DNA from: Planctomycetota bacterium
GTDB taxonomy: Bacteria; Planctomycetota; Planctomycetia; Pirellulales; Pirellulaceae
DNA length: 33,598 nt
Reading direction: 5' to 3'
NCBI GenBank assembly: GCA_029259935.1
Contig: JAJDEH010000198.1
Coordinates: forward strand, 1 to 33,598
The position numbers and the translations under genes were made by a program. A model generated the notes under the pieces. It was not told the origin of the DNA. It ran no database searches and saw nothing but the letters and a program-made list of their open reading frames with translations. Numbering within the stretch: the stretch's first letter is position 1; the number at the start of each line of letters is the position of its first letter. Of the stretch, positions 1 to 9,149 are shown piece by piece.

Positions 1-116
1 TCGTTCCGTTGACGCTCATGCGGCACTACGTGCGGATCCTCGACGTGCCGTACCTTCGTAACCAAGTGTATCTCAACCCGCACCCCAAGGAACTGGCTCT
101 TCGCAATCACGTTTAA
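1..116 (+). CDS. YbgA/DUF1722 family protein, C-terminal fragment
   Basis: The window opens inside a gene read in the frame starting at base 3, with a TAA stop at 114-116. Only the last 37 residues are present. They include the stretches VPLTLMRHYVRI and YLNPHPKELALRNHV, which match the conserved end of the DUF1722 (YbgA) domain, often fused to a DUF523 domain. The biochemical role of the family is unsettled. The gene is convergent with the sulfatase that follows and is separated from it by a dispersed palindromic repeat and two hairpins. The family call rests only on the tail, so the N-terminal architecture (YbgA alone or DUF523-DUF1722) cannot be judged. Confidence 0.75.
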   Translation, partial: VPLTLMRHYVRILDVPYLRNQVYLNPHPKELALRNHV

Positions 117-126
117 GGACGCGTGG

Positions 127-163
127 TTCTCCCCCTTGCCAAGGGGGAGTTAGAGGGGGTCGC
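127..163 (+). repeat. Dispersed 36-bp palindromic repeat, copy 1
   Basis: The copy contains a perfect palindrome with 10-bp arms CTCCCCCTTG and CAAGGGGGAG around a single C, followed by the tail TTAGAGGGGGTCGC. It begins 10 bases after the stop of the YbgA fragment. Nearly identical copies lie at 23674-23709 and 29592-29627, a degenerate one at 23534-23570 and an inverted one at 23631-23667. It is REP-like in form. Confidence 0.85.
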
Positions 164-193
164 TTCGACACCAGCACTAGCCGAATGACATTG

Positions 194-246
194 TCGCGGA
201 TCGCTCCGCGATCATGGCGGATTCGTTTTGTTCGCGGAGCGAACAA
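194..246. terminator. Two hairpins between convergent genes
   Basis: Two perfect stem-loops follow each other: TCGCGGA/TCCGCGA with a TCGC loop (194-211) and TTGTTCGC/GCGAACAA with a GGA loop (228-246). They lie between the converging YbgA-type gene and the sulfatase, the usual place for a bidirectional terminator. A T-tract is weak on either strand, so they may instead be repeat-type hairpins. Confidence 0.4.
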
Positions 247-251
247 CGACT

Positions 252-1694
252 TTAGCGCCCCTTATCCAATCGTCTTTCAAGCTGCGCACGCAATTGCTTG
301 ACCAATTCCGGATGATCGGCCGCCACGTTGTGTGTTTCTTGTTCGGCCGATGTGTGGTCGTAAAGTTCCACGTGACCATCTCGGTGGGCGATCAGGCGAT
401 GCGTCGCTGTGCGGATCGTCTGAGCGCGGGCATACGAAATGGCGGAGTGACCGGGTGACTTGGGATCCTCCAAGATCGGCCGAAGCGAAACACCTTGCGT
501 GAATTTGGGTACCGGCAGATCGGCCAAGTCGCACAGCGTTGGGAAGATATCCAGCGTTTCGACGACCGATTTTGTCGCCGCGCCCGGCTGTGGAATGCCC
601 TGATAATGAATGATCAAGGGCGACCGTAGCGACTCTTCAAACAACGCATGTTTGCCCCAAATGGCATGTTCGCCAAGGTGCCAGCCGTGATCGCCCCACA
701 GAACGACAATCGTGTTGTCGCGCGCGCCGAGTTCTTCTAATCGCGCTAGCACTCGGCCGACCTGGGCGTCGGCATAGCTAACACACGCGGCATAGTGTTT
801 GCGAACTTCGGTGGCAAACTCGGCGTCGGTGTTGGGATTTCTTTTCCAGCGATTGTATTTCATGAACTCGCCCGAACCGTGCCACGTCGTTTTGCCGGAC
901 GGCTTGGCCGGATGAGGAATCGGCGGAAGCTCTATATCGCGATAGGGATCGAGATACTTGGCCGGGGCGCCGAACGGGAGATGCGGGCGGATAATTCCGA
1001 CGGCTAGAAAGAACGGCTTGTCGCTCTTGTCCCCGGCCAGATCGTCTAGCTGCCGCAGTGCTTCATCCGTGGTCAGGCCGTCGGGGTAGATGGAATCTGG
1101 TCCGTTAACCGCCTGGAACACATCCATCTCGCCCGCCTTCGCTCGGATTTCGCCGTTGGCCAATCCGTGCATCGCGCCACGCGGATGTTGCCAGGGCCCC
1201 GCGGGGAGCAGATGCCGATCCCACGAGTTGGGCATTTCCGGCTGTTTGTCGTCGTTCCAATCTCGGCCGCCACGCCCGCCCGGATGGTGCGAGACCTTGC
1301 CGACCGAAACCGTGGTGTAACCATGTTCTCGAAACCAAGCGGGCAGGCTCGGCATGACGCTATCGGGCTTCTGGGCGAGTCGCGTTGCACGGGCGAACAA
1401 AGCGCCGTTGCCACCAGAACCATAGCGGCCGGTGAGCAACGTAAAACGCGACGCCCCACAAGTTGGCGCTTGCACGTAGTGTCGATGAAACGCGCGGCCT
1501 ACTTCGGCCAGCTTATCGATGTTGGGCGACTGGATGTAATCCTTGCCAAAACAGGCCAATTCCGGTCTCAAGTCGTCGATGCATAGCAGCAGCACATTCG
1601 GCTTGGATTCGGCAGCCGCAATGAGACCTGGCAAACACACGACAACCAAAACAAGGACAACTAGACAACGGGCACGGAATTGCTGGCTTTGCAT
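252..1694 (-). CDS. Secreted sulfatase, iduronate-2-sulfatase-like
   Basis: A 480-residue type I sulfatase of the alkaline phosphatase superfamily, which hydrolyses sulfate esters, here probably on sulfated polysaccharides outside the cytoplasm. A signal peptide is visible ([20 protein letters not shown]). The metal-binding start [20 protein letters not shown] (D40, D41) resembles human iduronate-2-sulfatase. The formylglycine motif is C79-G-A-S-R83, a Cys-type site that needs a formylglycine-generating enzyme encoded elsewhere. [16 protein letters not shown] supplies further metal and substrate ligands. A GTG at 1706 extends the frame by four codons, but the ATG at 1694 has AAGG upstream and fits better. 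The gene is divergent from the ECF sigma factor at 1831, a pairing often seen for planctomycete sulfatases. The exact substrate is not predictable. Confidence 0.9.
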   Translation of the reverse strand: MQSQQFRARCLVVLVLVVVCLPGLIAAAESKPNVLLLCIDDLRPELACFGKDYIQSPNIDKLAEVGRAFHRHYVQAPTCGASRFTLLTGRYGSGGNGALFARATRLAQKPDSVMPSLPAWFREHGYTTVSVGKVSHHPGGRGGRDWNDDKQPEMPNSWDRHLLPAGPWQHPRGAMHGLANGEIRAKAGEMDVFQAVNGPDSIYPDGLTTDEALRQLDDLAGDKSDKPFFLAVGIIRPHLPFGAPAKYLDPYRDIELPPIPHPAKPSGKTTWHGSGEFMKYNRWKRNPNTDAEFATEVRKHYAACVSYADAQVGRVLARLEELGARDNTIVVLWGDHGWHLGEHAIWGKHALFEESLRSPLIIHYQGIPQPGAATKSVVETLDIFPTLCDLADLPVPKFTQGVSLRPILEDPKSPGHSAISYARAQTIRTATHRLIAHRDGHVELYDHTSAEQETHNVAADHPELVKQLRAQLERRLDKGR

Positions 1695-1752
1695 GACGAC
1701 ATACACCTTAACTTCGACGAGGCGGTGCGGGAAACAGTTGGAAGCGTCTACT

Positions 1753-1780
1753 TTGGCGGAGCCAGACGCCAGACTAGAAT
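1753..1780 (+). promoter_or_regulatory. Candidate sigma-70-like promoter of the sigma factor gene
   Basis: TTGGCG at 1753-1758 and TAGAAT at 1775-1780 are 16 bases apart, about 50 bases upstream of the GTG start at 1831. The gap to the divergent sulfatase is only 136 bases, so any regulator here could affect both genes. Based on consensus similarity only. Confidence 0.3.
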
Positions 1781-1830
1781 GAGTTACGGCTTGGCCGTCG
1801 TCAACCCGCGCTGTTACTCAGGAGGTCCGC

Positions 1831-2421
1831 GTGAGCCCCGATTCGTTTGAAGATCTTGTTGCCCGGCTGGAACAAGGCGACGAAGATGCAGCGGAAGAGG
1901 TTTATCAGCGTTACGCGAACGGGCTGATCCGGATGGCCCACAGTCACTTGGATCAGCGAATGAGGCAAAAGTTCGACGCGGAAGACGTGCTGCAATCGGT
2001 TTTTCGCAGTTTTTTCCAAAGACAAGTTTCCAATCCATTTCAACTCGAGGATTGGGACAGCTTGTGGAATTTGCTAATTCGCATCACACTCAACAAGTGC
2101 GGGCGGCGGATCGAGTTCTACCGAGCCGCCAAACGCAGTGTCCAGCAGGAAACGAACGAACAGCCACTCGATCCCGAGTCGCGCGACGCGCTGCTCTGCT
2201 TGACACGCGAGCCGACGCCCGACGAGGCGGCCATGTTGTCCGATACCATCGACAAAATCACCGGCCCGCTCAGCGATTTGGAACGGCAGGTTTTCGAACA
2301 GACGTTGCAAGGCTATACGGCAACCGAGATTGGCGAGCAAGTGAACCGGTCGTCCCGTCATGTTCGTAGAATCCTCGATCAACTGAGAAGCCGGCTGCGC
2401 GACTTGAGCCCCGAACTGTAG
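1831..2421 (+). CDS. ECF-type RNA polymerase sigma factor, kinase-linked
   Basis: A 196-residue extracytoplasmic-function sigma factor that would direct RNA polymerase to a specific promoter set. Region 2 spans about residues 20-90, with the core-binding element DAEDVLQSVFRSFF (49-62). Region 4 (about 146-190) has the helix-turn-helix GYTATEIGEQVNRSSRHVRRIL. No transmembrane anti-sigma factor follows. The next gene, 15 bases downstream, is a membrane Ser/Thr kinase, the arrangement known for planctomycete ECF groups linked to Hanks-type kinases, so phosphorylation may replace anti-sigma control (inference). The start is GTG, supported by GGAGG five bases upstream. Confidence 0.92.
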   Translation: MSPDSFEDLVARLEQGDEDAAEEVYQRYANGLIRMAHSHLDQRMRQKFDAEDVLQSVFRSFFQRQVSNPFQLEDWDSLWNLLIRITLNKCGRRIEFYRAAKRSVQQETNEQPLDPESRDALLCLTREPTPDEAAMLSDTIDKITGPLSDLERQVFEQTLQGYTATEIGEQVNRSSRHVRRILDQLRSRLRDLSPEL

Positions 2422-2436
2422 CGATTACGACACACC

Positions 2437-4560
2437 ATGCCAGGGCCTAATCCAATCGACCGACCGCTGTTTGAAGGAGCCGCCGCCGATCGGGAACAGT
2501 TGCTCGTTCGGTTCGAAGACTTGTGGCGGCAGAATGCCTCGCCATCCATAGAAGAATTTCTTAAGGAAGCCGCGCGACAGGAAGCCGAAATCGACGAGCT
2601 TCCCTATCTAGTGGAATTGATTCACATCGACCTTGAATACGGCATCAAAGCCGGCCAGCCGACTCGGATCGAAACCTATCTCGACCGCTTTCCGCGAATC
2701 CGCAGCGACGAGGAGACACTTGTCGGGCTGATCGCGACGGAGTTCGAGCTATTACAAGCGGCCGGTACAAATGTTTCGGCGCAAGACTATCAAGAGCGAT
2801 TCCCGAACATCTCGGGGCCGTTATCGCAAACGCTGAAGACGATTCCCGCTGCTTCCCAGCGGCCGCAACGTCAAATGATTTGCCCGACGTGCGGGAACGA
2901 ATTCGCGAATGAAGACCATCAGGATGATTCCACCATCTTCTGCAAGCAGTGTGGAAGCACGATTCGCCTCGAACAGGATCACACGCTTAGCTGGCAGGAT
3001 AAGAGCCTGCCGCAGGTGGGACGTTTTCAACTGCTGCGGGCCGTGGGCCGCGGCGCGTTCGGTACTGTTTATCGGGCCCGCGATACCGAACTTGACCGAA
3101 TCGTCGCAGTGAAGGTGCCCCGCAGCGGCTCGTTCGCCAACGAAGCGGACGAACGGCGTTTTATTCGCGAAGGCAAGAGTACGGCGCGGCTGCGGCATCC
3201 GAACATTGTTCCCGTGTTCGAAGTGGGCCGGTTCGAGGATCTGCCCTACATCGTCACGGACTTTGTCGAGGGCGTGACGCTGGCCGATGCCCTCACCGGC
3301 CGCCAGTTCAGCTTTCAAGAGTCCGCTCGAATCATTATTACTGTTGCCGAGGCGCTGGAACATGCCCATGGATGCGGCGTTATTCACCGCGACATCAAAC
3401 CGTCGAACGTGATGCTGCAGGGGACCGACGAAATTCGGATTATGGATTTTGGCCTGGCAAAGCACAGTACGGGCGAAGGCACCGTCACTCTCGAAGGACA
3501 ACTGCTGGGCACGCCCGCCTACATGTCGCCCGAGCAGGCTCGGGGTGAAGGCCACGATGCCGACCAGCGGGCCGACATCTACTCGCTGGGTGTCGTCTTT
3601 TTCGAGATGCTAACGGGCGAGCTGCCGTTTCGCGGCAACAGCAACATGATGATCCACCAAGTGATCCACGGCGAGGCACCCAGTCCGCGGAAAACCGTCA
3701 GAGACCTGCCCGTTGACTTGGAAACCATTTGCCTGAAGTGTCTGCGAAAAGATCCCGCCACGCGGTTTCAGTCGGCGGCCGAGTTGGCGGAAGAACTGCG
3801 TCGATTCCAGCGCGGCGAACCGATCCATTCGCGTCCAACCGGCATGGCCGTGCGTGGCTGGCGCTGGCTGCGCCGAAACCCGACGCTCTCCAGCGTGGTC
3901 GCCGTGGCGTTTCTCTCCGTCTGCGCGTCGCTGTGGATTTCGTCGCTGTGGCGGCCAGAAGGGACCGGCGGCGACCCGGCCCATGTCGTGGACAACGGCG
4001 GCAACGACAAGGGCGGTTCCGAAAACGGTGGCAATCTCAAGGAGCGTAACGGCGACGAGAACAATGGCGTCGTTGTACCAATGATCATCGAAGAATCGGA
4101 CGATGACGCGGAACATCGAATCGTAATGCGCGATGCCGTGCGGGAGTTGGAGCAGTTGTTGCAGCCGAGCAACGCGGCCTGTGACGCCGCAATCGGCCGG
4201 CTTGCCGAGGAGATTGCGGAATTCCTGAAGGGAGAGGGGCCGACTACGTCGATCGCCTTGGGCAGCCTGGCGGGCCAGCCGCAACTGTCAGACAGGGGTG
4301 GACGCCAGCTACAAGATCAATTGCGGGTGAAGTTGCAATCGGCTGGCGTAAAGTGTTCACGGCGCAGCGAGTACTCCATCAAGGGAGATTATGCCTTTGA
4401 GGATGAGGATCGTTGCGTGTTCGTGGAATTGCGAATTCTAAACGGCAGTAAAAAAGTCCACACCCTGGATGAACGAATCGGTCCGTTGCCGTCTTCCGAG
4501 ATCCAACATCTGTTGGCGTTCTTTGAACTGTTGGACAATAGTCCGACCGAGGAAAATTAG
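2437..4560 (+). CDS. Membrane Ser/Thr protein kinase with zinc ribbon
   Basis: A 707-residue Hanks-type kinase. An N-terminal helical domain (1-140) is followed by a zinc ribbon (C149-x2-C152, C169-x2-C172) and the kinase domain at about 196-460: glycine loop GRGAFGTV 204-211, VAVK with K226, HRDIKPSN 317-324 (catalytic D319), DFG 337-339 and SPE 364-366. One transmembrane helix lies at about 483-505, then a Gly/Asn/Asp-rich linker (508-546) and a C-terminal domain (about 555-700) predicted outside the cytoplasm. The C-terminal part (IALGSLAGQPQLSDRGG, then GVKCSRRSEYSIKGDY) resembles CsgG/FlgO-like domains of other planctomycete proteins, by recollection only. It is probably cotranscribed with the sigma factor and may sense an envelope signal and control it. 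Confidence 0.92.
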   Translation: MPGPNPIDRPLFEGAAADREQLLVRFEDLWRQNASPSIEEFLKEAARQEAEIDELPYLVELIHIDLEYGIKAGQPTRIETYLDRFPRIRSDEETLVGLIATEFELLQAAGTNVSAQDYQERFPNISGPLSQTLKTIPAASQRPQRQMICPTCGNEFANEDHQDDSTIFCKQCGSTIRLEQDHTLSWQDKSLPQVGRFQLLRAVGRGAFGTVYRARDTELDRIVAVKVPRSGSFANEADERRFIREGKSTARLRHPNIVPVFEVGRFEDLPYIVTDFVEGVTLADALTGRQFSFQESARIIITVAEALEHAHGCGVIHRDIKPSNVMLQGTDEIRIMDFGLAKHSTGEGTVTLEGQLLGTPAYMSPEQARGEGHDADQRADIYSLGVVFFEMLTGELPFRGNSNMMIHQVIHGEAPSPRKTVRDLPVDLETICLKCLRKDPATRFQSAAELAEELRRFQRGEPIHSRPTGMAVRGWRWLRRNPTLSSVVAVAFLSVCASLWISSLWRPEGTGGDPAHVVDNGGNDKGGSENGGNLKERNGDENNGVVVPMIIEESDDDAEHRIVMRDAVRELEQLLQPSNAACDAAIGRLAEEIAEFLKGEGPTTSIALGSLAGQPQLSDRGGRQLQDQLRVKLQSAGVKCSRRSEYSIKGDYAFEDEDRCVFVELRILNGSKKVHTLDERIGPLPSSEIQHLLAFFELLDNSPTEEN

Positions 4561-4841
4561 CCGCGCTGGCAGCCATTGGGATGTTTCAAGAATAACACCG
4601 GCGAGCCGTGGGCGTCCGGTCCCGTTCTTCTGAGCAAGTCTTCGCCCCAACGGGGCCGCCGCACACCGGCCCAGGGCAGAGCGTAGATATCGTGGCGTGC
4701 AGCGTCGTTCTGGGCAAAACGTGACGAAGACGCCCCATGCCTTCAAGGGCGGCACAACCTGGCATGGCAATTTCGCGTCTTCGGTGTACTCTTCGGCCCT
4801 CCGACCTGCGGGATGTCAACGACTCAAATTCGCGGCGGCAT
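4561..4841. other. Intergenic region without a credible gene
   Basis: This 281-base gap lies between the kinase and the convergent LRR gene. Short open frames here lack coding character. It holds a small palindrome, GCCCC-AAC-GGGGC at 4644-4656, close to CGGCCCAGGGCAGAGCG. The combination looks like a repeat-derived sequence, but only one copy is present in the window. No strong terminator was found. Confidence 0.4.
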
Positions 4842-6020
4842 CTAATAATGAACCCCGCCGGGAACGACTGGCCGCATCCAATAAAGAGGGTGGCCGCACT
4901 TGAGATGAACGTATCCCGAAAAAAGTGTTCCACAAGCGAAGATATGGCAATTTGGCAATGATTGTTCTAGTGCAGCAAGTTCGTTTGGTTTCAAGTCCAA
5001 CCCAATCAAAAGGTGCCGAAGATGCGGCAACGATTTCAAGCAGAACAGGCCCTCATACGTAACGTCAGTGCCATAGAGGTCTAGGTAGTTAAGTCCCGAC
5101 ATTTGGAGAACATGACGCAATCCGTCATCACTAATTTCACAATAGCCTAAAGACAAACGTCGAATCTGGGGCAACTGCTTTAACCTAGCCACGCCAACAT
5201 CTGAAATCGAAGTACCGTCCAGATGCAAGGATTGCAGAGCCGTGAGCCCGGCTAGCTCGCCGATCCCGTCATCGGTTATGGAAGTGTGAGAGAGATTGAG
5301 CGATTCGAGTTGATGCAGCGACTTCAGATGTTTCAGCACGGAGTCATCGACTCCATCGCTGCTCGATAAATCCAAATGCCATAGTTGGCCGAGCTCGCTT
5401 AGGTGGGCGAAGCCAGCACTTGATACACCTTCGCCATTGAGTTGCAAATAATGCAGGTTTGAAAACGTGGGCAATAACGCCAGCATCTCGTCAGTTGGGG
5501 TGTTGCCTAACCTTAAGGAGACAAATTCACCTAATGATCCTAGCAGACTCAACCCATCCGCGGTAACGCTGGTTTCGAGGAGTTCGAGGGACCTCAGCTT
5601 TGGATTATCGACGACGAATTGCATGTGTTTGTCGTTGAAGCGGTCTCCGAAAATCCGGACGTACTTCAGTTCCGGTAGCTCCGAAAACGAATCAACTGCG
5701 TTATCAAAATCCGCATCGGGAAGCAGCGTGACGCCCTCCACGGTGCTAAACGCATCATCACCCAGCAGCCCACGCGTGATCCGCCAGCGGCACACATTAG
5801 GTTGCGACTTTCTTAGTTGATAGTCAGAGAACGTGTGGCCCCGCGCGGCTCGAATGCTAGATACTCCGCGCCGTTGCTGACGAAGCCGATTCAGTTCATT
5901 CCCGACCCATGACAGACTGAGGCCGCAGATCGCCATCAACACTAACATTGCGCGCAGCGAAAATCGCAGCCATCGCCTTCCGCGATTTTTCCGTCCTGCC
6001 TGGCTGGTAGGGACAACCAT
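4842..6020 (-). CDS. Membrane-anchored leucine-rich repeat protein
   Basis: A 392-residue protein. The N-terminus has a basic patch followed by a transmembrane helix (RRWLRFSLRAMLVLMAICGL), a frequent planctomycete anchor. From about residue 125 a series of roughly 24-residue leucine-rich repeats follows, with units such as LESLNLSHTSITDDGI, LQSLHLDGTSISDVGV and LNYLDLYGTDVTYEGL, predicted to form a protein-binding solenoid. The frame stays open to 6215, but that extension enters the neighbouring gene and does not resemble the family, so the ATG at 6020, just before the basic patch, is preferred. No clear Shine-Dalgarno is seen. The last 30 residues (Cys/Gly/Pro-rich, ending GGVHY) lie outside the repeats. 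The ligand is unknown. Confidence 0.85.
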   Translation of the reverse strand: MVVPTSQAGRKNRGRRWLRFSLRAMLVLMAICGLSLSWVGNELNRLRQQRRGVSSIRAARGHTFSDYQLRKSQPNVCRWRITRGLLGDDAFSTVEGVTLLPDADFDNAVDSFSELPELKYVRIFGDRFNDKHMQFVVDNPKLRSLELLETSVTADGLSLLGSLGEFVSLRLGNTPTDEMLALLPTFSNLHYLQLNGEGVSSAGFAHLSELGQLWHLDLSSSDGVDDSVLKHLKSLHQLESLNLSHTSITDDGIGELAGLTALQSLHLDGTSISDVGVARLKQLPQIRRLSLGYCEISDDGLRHVLQMSGLNYLDLYGTDVTYEGLFCLKSLPHLRHLLIGLDLKPNELAALEQSLPNCHIFACGTLFSGYVHLKCGHPLYWMRPVVPGGVHY

Positions 6021-6183
6021 GATGAGTTTGCCAAGAAATACGCCTTCAGCGAGTCTAACAGCAGTATACGCCGAGACGGAAGACTGTGGCAAAGGCGTCC
6101 GCGGCCATGGCAATTCTCGCCCTACAACGCCATTGGGGCGGAAGAGGTGATTCACTGCGTTTGCTTGGTCGCGATCTAGGGCC

Positions 6184-8229
6184 TTAGGGGCTAAACGTAA
6201 TTCCGTCCACTTCAATGTCGCCGGTGATGTTGGTGCCGTTATTGAAGTTAAAGTTCACGCTGCCCGCGCCTAGGTTGAGCGTGATGTTGCTGGCGGAAAC
6301 TCCGTTGCCCAGGTTCAGCCCGTCGGAACTGCCGTCGCCTTCCACGAAGATGCCGGTCGATCCGGTCGTGTTGTTCAAATCGACGATCACTCCGGCCACG
6401 ATCACCATGCCGTCTCCATTGTTGACATTGACTCCGGTTTGGCCATTCGCGGTCGCGGCGAACGTGATCGTCACGCCGATGATCATGAAGTTGCCGTTAC
6501 TGGCCCCGTTGTTGATATTGATCGCGTTGCCGGCGACCGAGTCGATCGTGCCGCTCACCGACAGCGTGCCCGTGAATCCGGAAACATCGATGCCGTCAGC
6601 GCCCCCGCCGTCGATGTCCACGAAATCGAGCACGATGTCGCTGCCCGTGTTTTGAATCGAGATGGCGTCACCGACGGAATTGTCGATATCGGTGGTACCC
6701 TGGATCGTGAACGGGTTGTTCAAGTCGGCCAGCACAATGCCTTGGTTGACACTATTGGTCGAAGTGACGTCGTTGAAGACCCAGCCATTGGCACCGTTGG
6801 CTAGTCCGTTCCCACCGGTGATGTTAATCGCCGCGCCGTTGTTGGCCGTGATGTTGGGCGCGTTGCCCAAGGGGTTAAAGGTAAAGTTCGTTCCGCCGTG
6901 GGTGCCATCGTCGTTATCGTCGACCAGCAGTCCCACGCCGTTATCGGCATTGACGTCCAGATTGTCGAACGTCACCACGACGTCGCCCGTATCGGAGTCG
7001 TCGTTATCGGTGAGTACGATTCCGTTGTTGCCGTCGGCCGTCGTCGTGCCGAAGTTGACTGTCAAATCGGTACCCGCGCCGGCGTCTTGCACATTGTTGA
7101 TCGTGATCGCATTTCCGTTGGCGTCGGTGATCGTCGTGTTGCCAATGTTGACCGTGCCTGAAACGTCGCCCAGTTGGATCCCGTCGCCGATGCTGTTGGT
7201 CGACGTCACACTGTCGAAGTTAAGGTTCACTTCGGTCTTGTTCGCGCTGCGCGCCGCCGCGGTCCGAGGATTCACGGCAAAGGCGAAGAATCCGACCGGA
7301 CTGGCGCTTTGCACGAAGTGGCCGATCAAGGGCGCATCGGCATCATTGCCGAACTGGATAAACTGATCGTCCGCGCCGCGCCACCTACCGTCGCCGTTGT
7401 CCAAAAAGAAACCACGTCCACGTTTGACGCCGATTTGATCGGCCACGTCGCCACCGCTGAAGTTGCCGACAATGGGAATGTCTCCGATGATTCCAAAGCG
7501 GTGCCATTGATCGCCGCCCGCGACGCCATTCCAACGGCCGTCACCATTGGCATCCAAATAAAACTGGTTGCCGCGATGAATTCCGATGTCGTCTAGGTGG
7601 TCGCCGTTGCAATCGCCAATGACCGGCGTGTCGCCGTCGCTGCCGAACCGGTGAATCACATCGCCACCCGCGACGCCGTCCCAGCGTCCGTTGCCGTTGC
7701 CGTCGAGATAGAAGTGATTCCCTCGATGGACGCCAATGTCGTCTTTTCCATCGTTGTTCCAATCACCCACCAACGGCGTGTCGGTCGTGCTGCCGAAGTT
7801 AAAATGCAGGTCACCGGCCGAAACTCCATCCCAGCGGCCATTCCCGTTGCCGTCTAGGAAGAACTCGCTGCCGCGGTGAATGCCGATTTCGTCTCGGCCG
7901 TCGTTGTTCCAATCCCCGACCAACGGCTTGTCGCCCGCCACGCCAAAGTTCGACAGCAGGTCGTTGCCCGCCGCGCCTTCCCACTGCTGATCGCCGTTAT
8001 CCAAGAAGAACGACCGGCCGCGATGCACGCCGATGTCCGTGGGAGCCAAATCCTCGACGTGATGGAAGGCGTCGCCTGCTAAGTACGTCCGCTGTTCAAG
8101 CGACTCCACCGCGAACCGCCGCCGACCGTGAATGTTGAATGCCGAAACAGAGCCGCTTTTGGCCCCCAACAGATCCCCTAACCACTTCGTTGCGGTTTTC
8201 CACCATGCCGTACGTGAACCGATCTTCAT
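6184..8229 (-). CDS. Large extracellular repeat protein, planctomycete type
   Basis: A 681-residue surface or secreted protein. The N-terminus carries the planctomycete extracellular motif (RRRFAVESLEQRTYLAGD, about 37-53), thought to mark exported giant proteins. Five tandem repeats of about 50 residues follow (about 66-307), each with IGVHRG-x2-FYLD, NGNGRWDG and PLVGDWNNDGKDD-type loops; the Asp/Asn-rich loops look like calcium-binding FG-GAP/VCBS-like blades. The remaining part (about 325-681) is a low-complexity Asn/Gly/Asp/Thr/Ile-rich region with repeated phrases (VTSTNSIGDGIQL, VTSTNSVNQGIVL), suggesting a parallel beta-helix. No catalytic motif is seen. The ATG at 8229 is preceded by GGAGGA at good spacing. 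It could act in adhesion or as a wall component (inference). Confidence 0.88.
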   Translation of the reverse strand: MKIGSRTAWWKTATKWLGDLLGAKSGSVSAFNIHGRRRFAVESLEQRTYLAGDAFHHVEDLAPTDIGVHRGRSFFLDNGDQQWEGAAGNDLLSNFGVAGDKPLVGDWNNDGRDEIGIHRGSEFFLDGNGNGRWDGVSAGDLHFNFGSTTDTPLVGDWNNDGKDDIGVHRGNHFYLDGNGNGRWDGVAGGDVIHRFGSDGDTPVIGDCNGDHLDDIGIHRGNQFYLDANGDGRWNGVAGGDQWHRFGIIGDIPIVGNFSGGDVADQIGVKRGRGFFLDNGDGRWRGADDQFIQFGNDADAPLIGHFVQSASPVGFFAFAVNPRTAAARSANKTEVNLNFDSVTSTNSIGDGIQLGDVSGTVNIGNTTITDANGNAITINNVQDAGAGTDLTVNFGTTTADGNNGIVLTDNDDSDTGDVVVTFDNLDVNADNGVGLLVDDNDDGTHGGTNFTFNPLGNAPNITANNGAAINITGGNGLANGANGWVFNDVTSTNSVNQGIVLADLNNPFTIQGTTDIDNSVGDAISIQNTGSDIVLDFVDIDGGGADGIDVSGFTGTLSVSGTIDSVAGNAININNGASNGNFMIIGVTITFAATANGQTGVNVNNGDGMVIVAGVIVDLNNTTGSTGIFVEGDGSSDGLNLGNGVSASNITLNLGAGSVNFNFNNGTNITGDIEVDGITFSP
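7309..8034 (-). repeat. Five tandem ~150-bp coding repeats
   Basis: This DNA encodes the five about 50-residue repeats of the extracellular protein. Units begin at residues 66, 115, 165, 215 and 266. The three middle units are the most alike, with near-identical NGNGRWDGV phrases, suggesting recent homogenisation or unit gain and loss. Confidence 0.85.
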
Positions 8230-8360
8230 TGCCTGATTCCTCCTTCAACACCCGCTCGCGCGCGGCAAAACTTCGGCGATTTTGTCTAGAGAACAAGTAG
8301 TTGACGGCAGCCCGTCTGTCAAACCGCCCAATCCCCTCCTTTCAACGGCGGACCATTCCC

Positions 8361-9149
8361 TTAGGCGGAGGGAGGAGCGCAGCAAGATTGGTCCACCAGT
8401 TGGCGATCCGGTTCGTCGCCGGCGTAAACCCAGATCATTTCCATCCACTCGTCGGTCCAGTTCAAAAACCGGTGCGGCCGGTCTTGAGGAATGCACGCCG
8501 TGTCATTCCCCGACAGTTCGTATTGCTTGCCGGCAACCTGGCTGACGGCGGTTCCCGCAATGATCGTGATCGACTCGTCGTAATCGTGCGTGTGACAGGG
8601 CAGCGAAGCTCCGGGTTTGAATCGCGCGTGCCCTCCGCAGATGCCACTGGAGCCAAAGCGAGCGGCGAACAAATCCTTGGCCACGACCTGATCGCCCAGT
8701 TCATAAGCTTCGATCGCCTCGAATCGGCGGAGTGCTTCCGGGCAGGAATCATCGGTCGTTTCTCGCGACTCGACCGGAAAGGTATCTTCGACAAAGTCGC
8801 GATCCGGCGCGTCGGTGGGAAACGATGTGTGCAGCACGGCGGGTTCGTGGCCGCTCGGGTTCTGGACCGAATGTGCAACGCCGGGGGGCACATGCATTGC
8901 ATCGAAAGGCCGCAGCAGATACCGCCGGCCTTCCACCAGCATGGCGGCCTCGCCGCGCAAAACAACGATCGCTTCCCCCGTGGGATGCGTGTGGTAAGGA
9001 ATCGCCGCCCCCGGTTGGATGGTGGCTTCGCAGGTGGTCAATCGCCGCGATCCCAACGAGCCGCTGGCAAACACGCGCAACTGGACGCCCTCGCCAAGTT
9101 GCCCCGCCGGTTCACAGTCGCCTCGTGTGATGAATTCAGTTCGGTCCAT
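8361..9149 (-). CDS. Bicupin domain protein
   Basis: A 262-residue protein with two cupin beta-barrels. The first has the metal-binding motif PYHTHPTGEAIVVLRGEA with a later PPGVAHSVQNPSG. The second has PCHTHDYDESITIIAGTA and IPQDRPHRFLNW. Each supplies the His-x-His, Glu and distal His residues typical of metal-dependent cupins such as dioxygenases, isomerases or sugar-binding sensors. The residues between them (about 115-160) show no known motif. GAGGAT precedes the ATG. The gene stands alone between the repeat-protein gene and divergent rarA, so context does not reveal a substrate. The cupin fold is firm; the reaction is unknown. Confidence 0.87.
   Translation of the reverse strand: MDRTEFITRGDCEPAGQLGEGVQLRVFASGSLGSRRLTTCEATIQPGAAIPYHTHPTGEAIVVLRGEAAMLVEGRRYLLRPFDAMHVPPGVAHSVQNPSGHEPAVLHTSFPTDAPDRDFVEDTFPVESRETTDDSCPEALRRFEAIEAYELGDQVVAKDLFAARFGSSGICGGHARFKPGASLPCHTHDYDESITIIAGTAVSQVAGKQYELSGNDTACIPQDRPHRFLNWTDEWMEMIWVYAGDEPDRQLVDQSCCAPPSA

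Noticed and set aside
2821..3555. 244-codon minus-strand frame inside the kinase
   Set aside because: It mirrors the kinase coding region and shows no family signature.
6021..6215. N-terminal extension of the LRR protein to 6215
   Set aside because: The extension enters the neighbouring gene, has no family resemblance, and the typical basic patch plus helix follows directly after the ATG at 6020.
6215..7596. Several long plus-strand frames opposite the extracellular repeat protein
   Set aside because: They are antisense by-products of the Asn/Gly/Asp-rich repeats; the minus-strand protein has a start, Shine-Dalgarno and coherent domains.
7309..8034. Regular tandem repeats as a possible CRISPR array
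   Set aside because: Units are about 150 bases, contiguous and protein-coding, without spacers; no cas gene is nearby.
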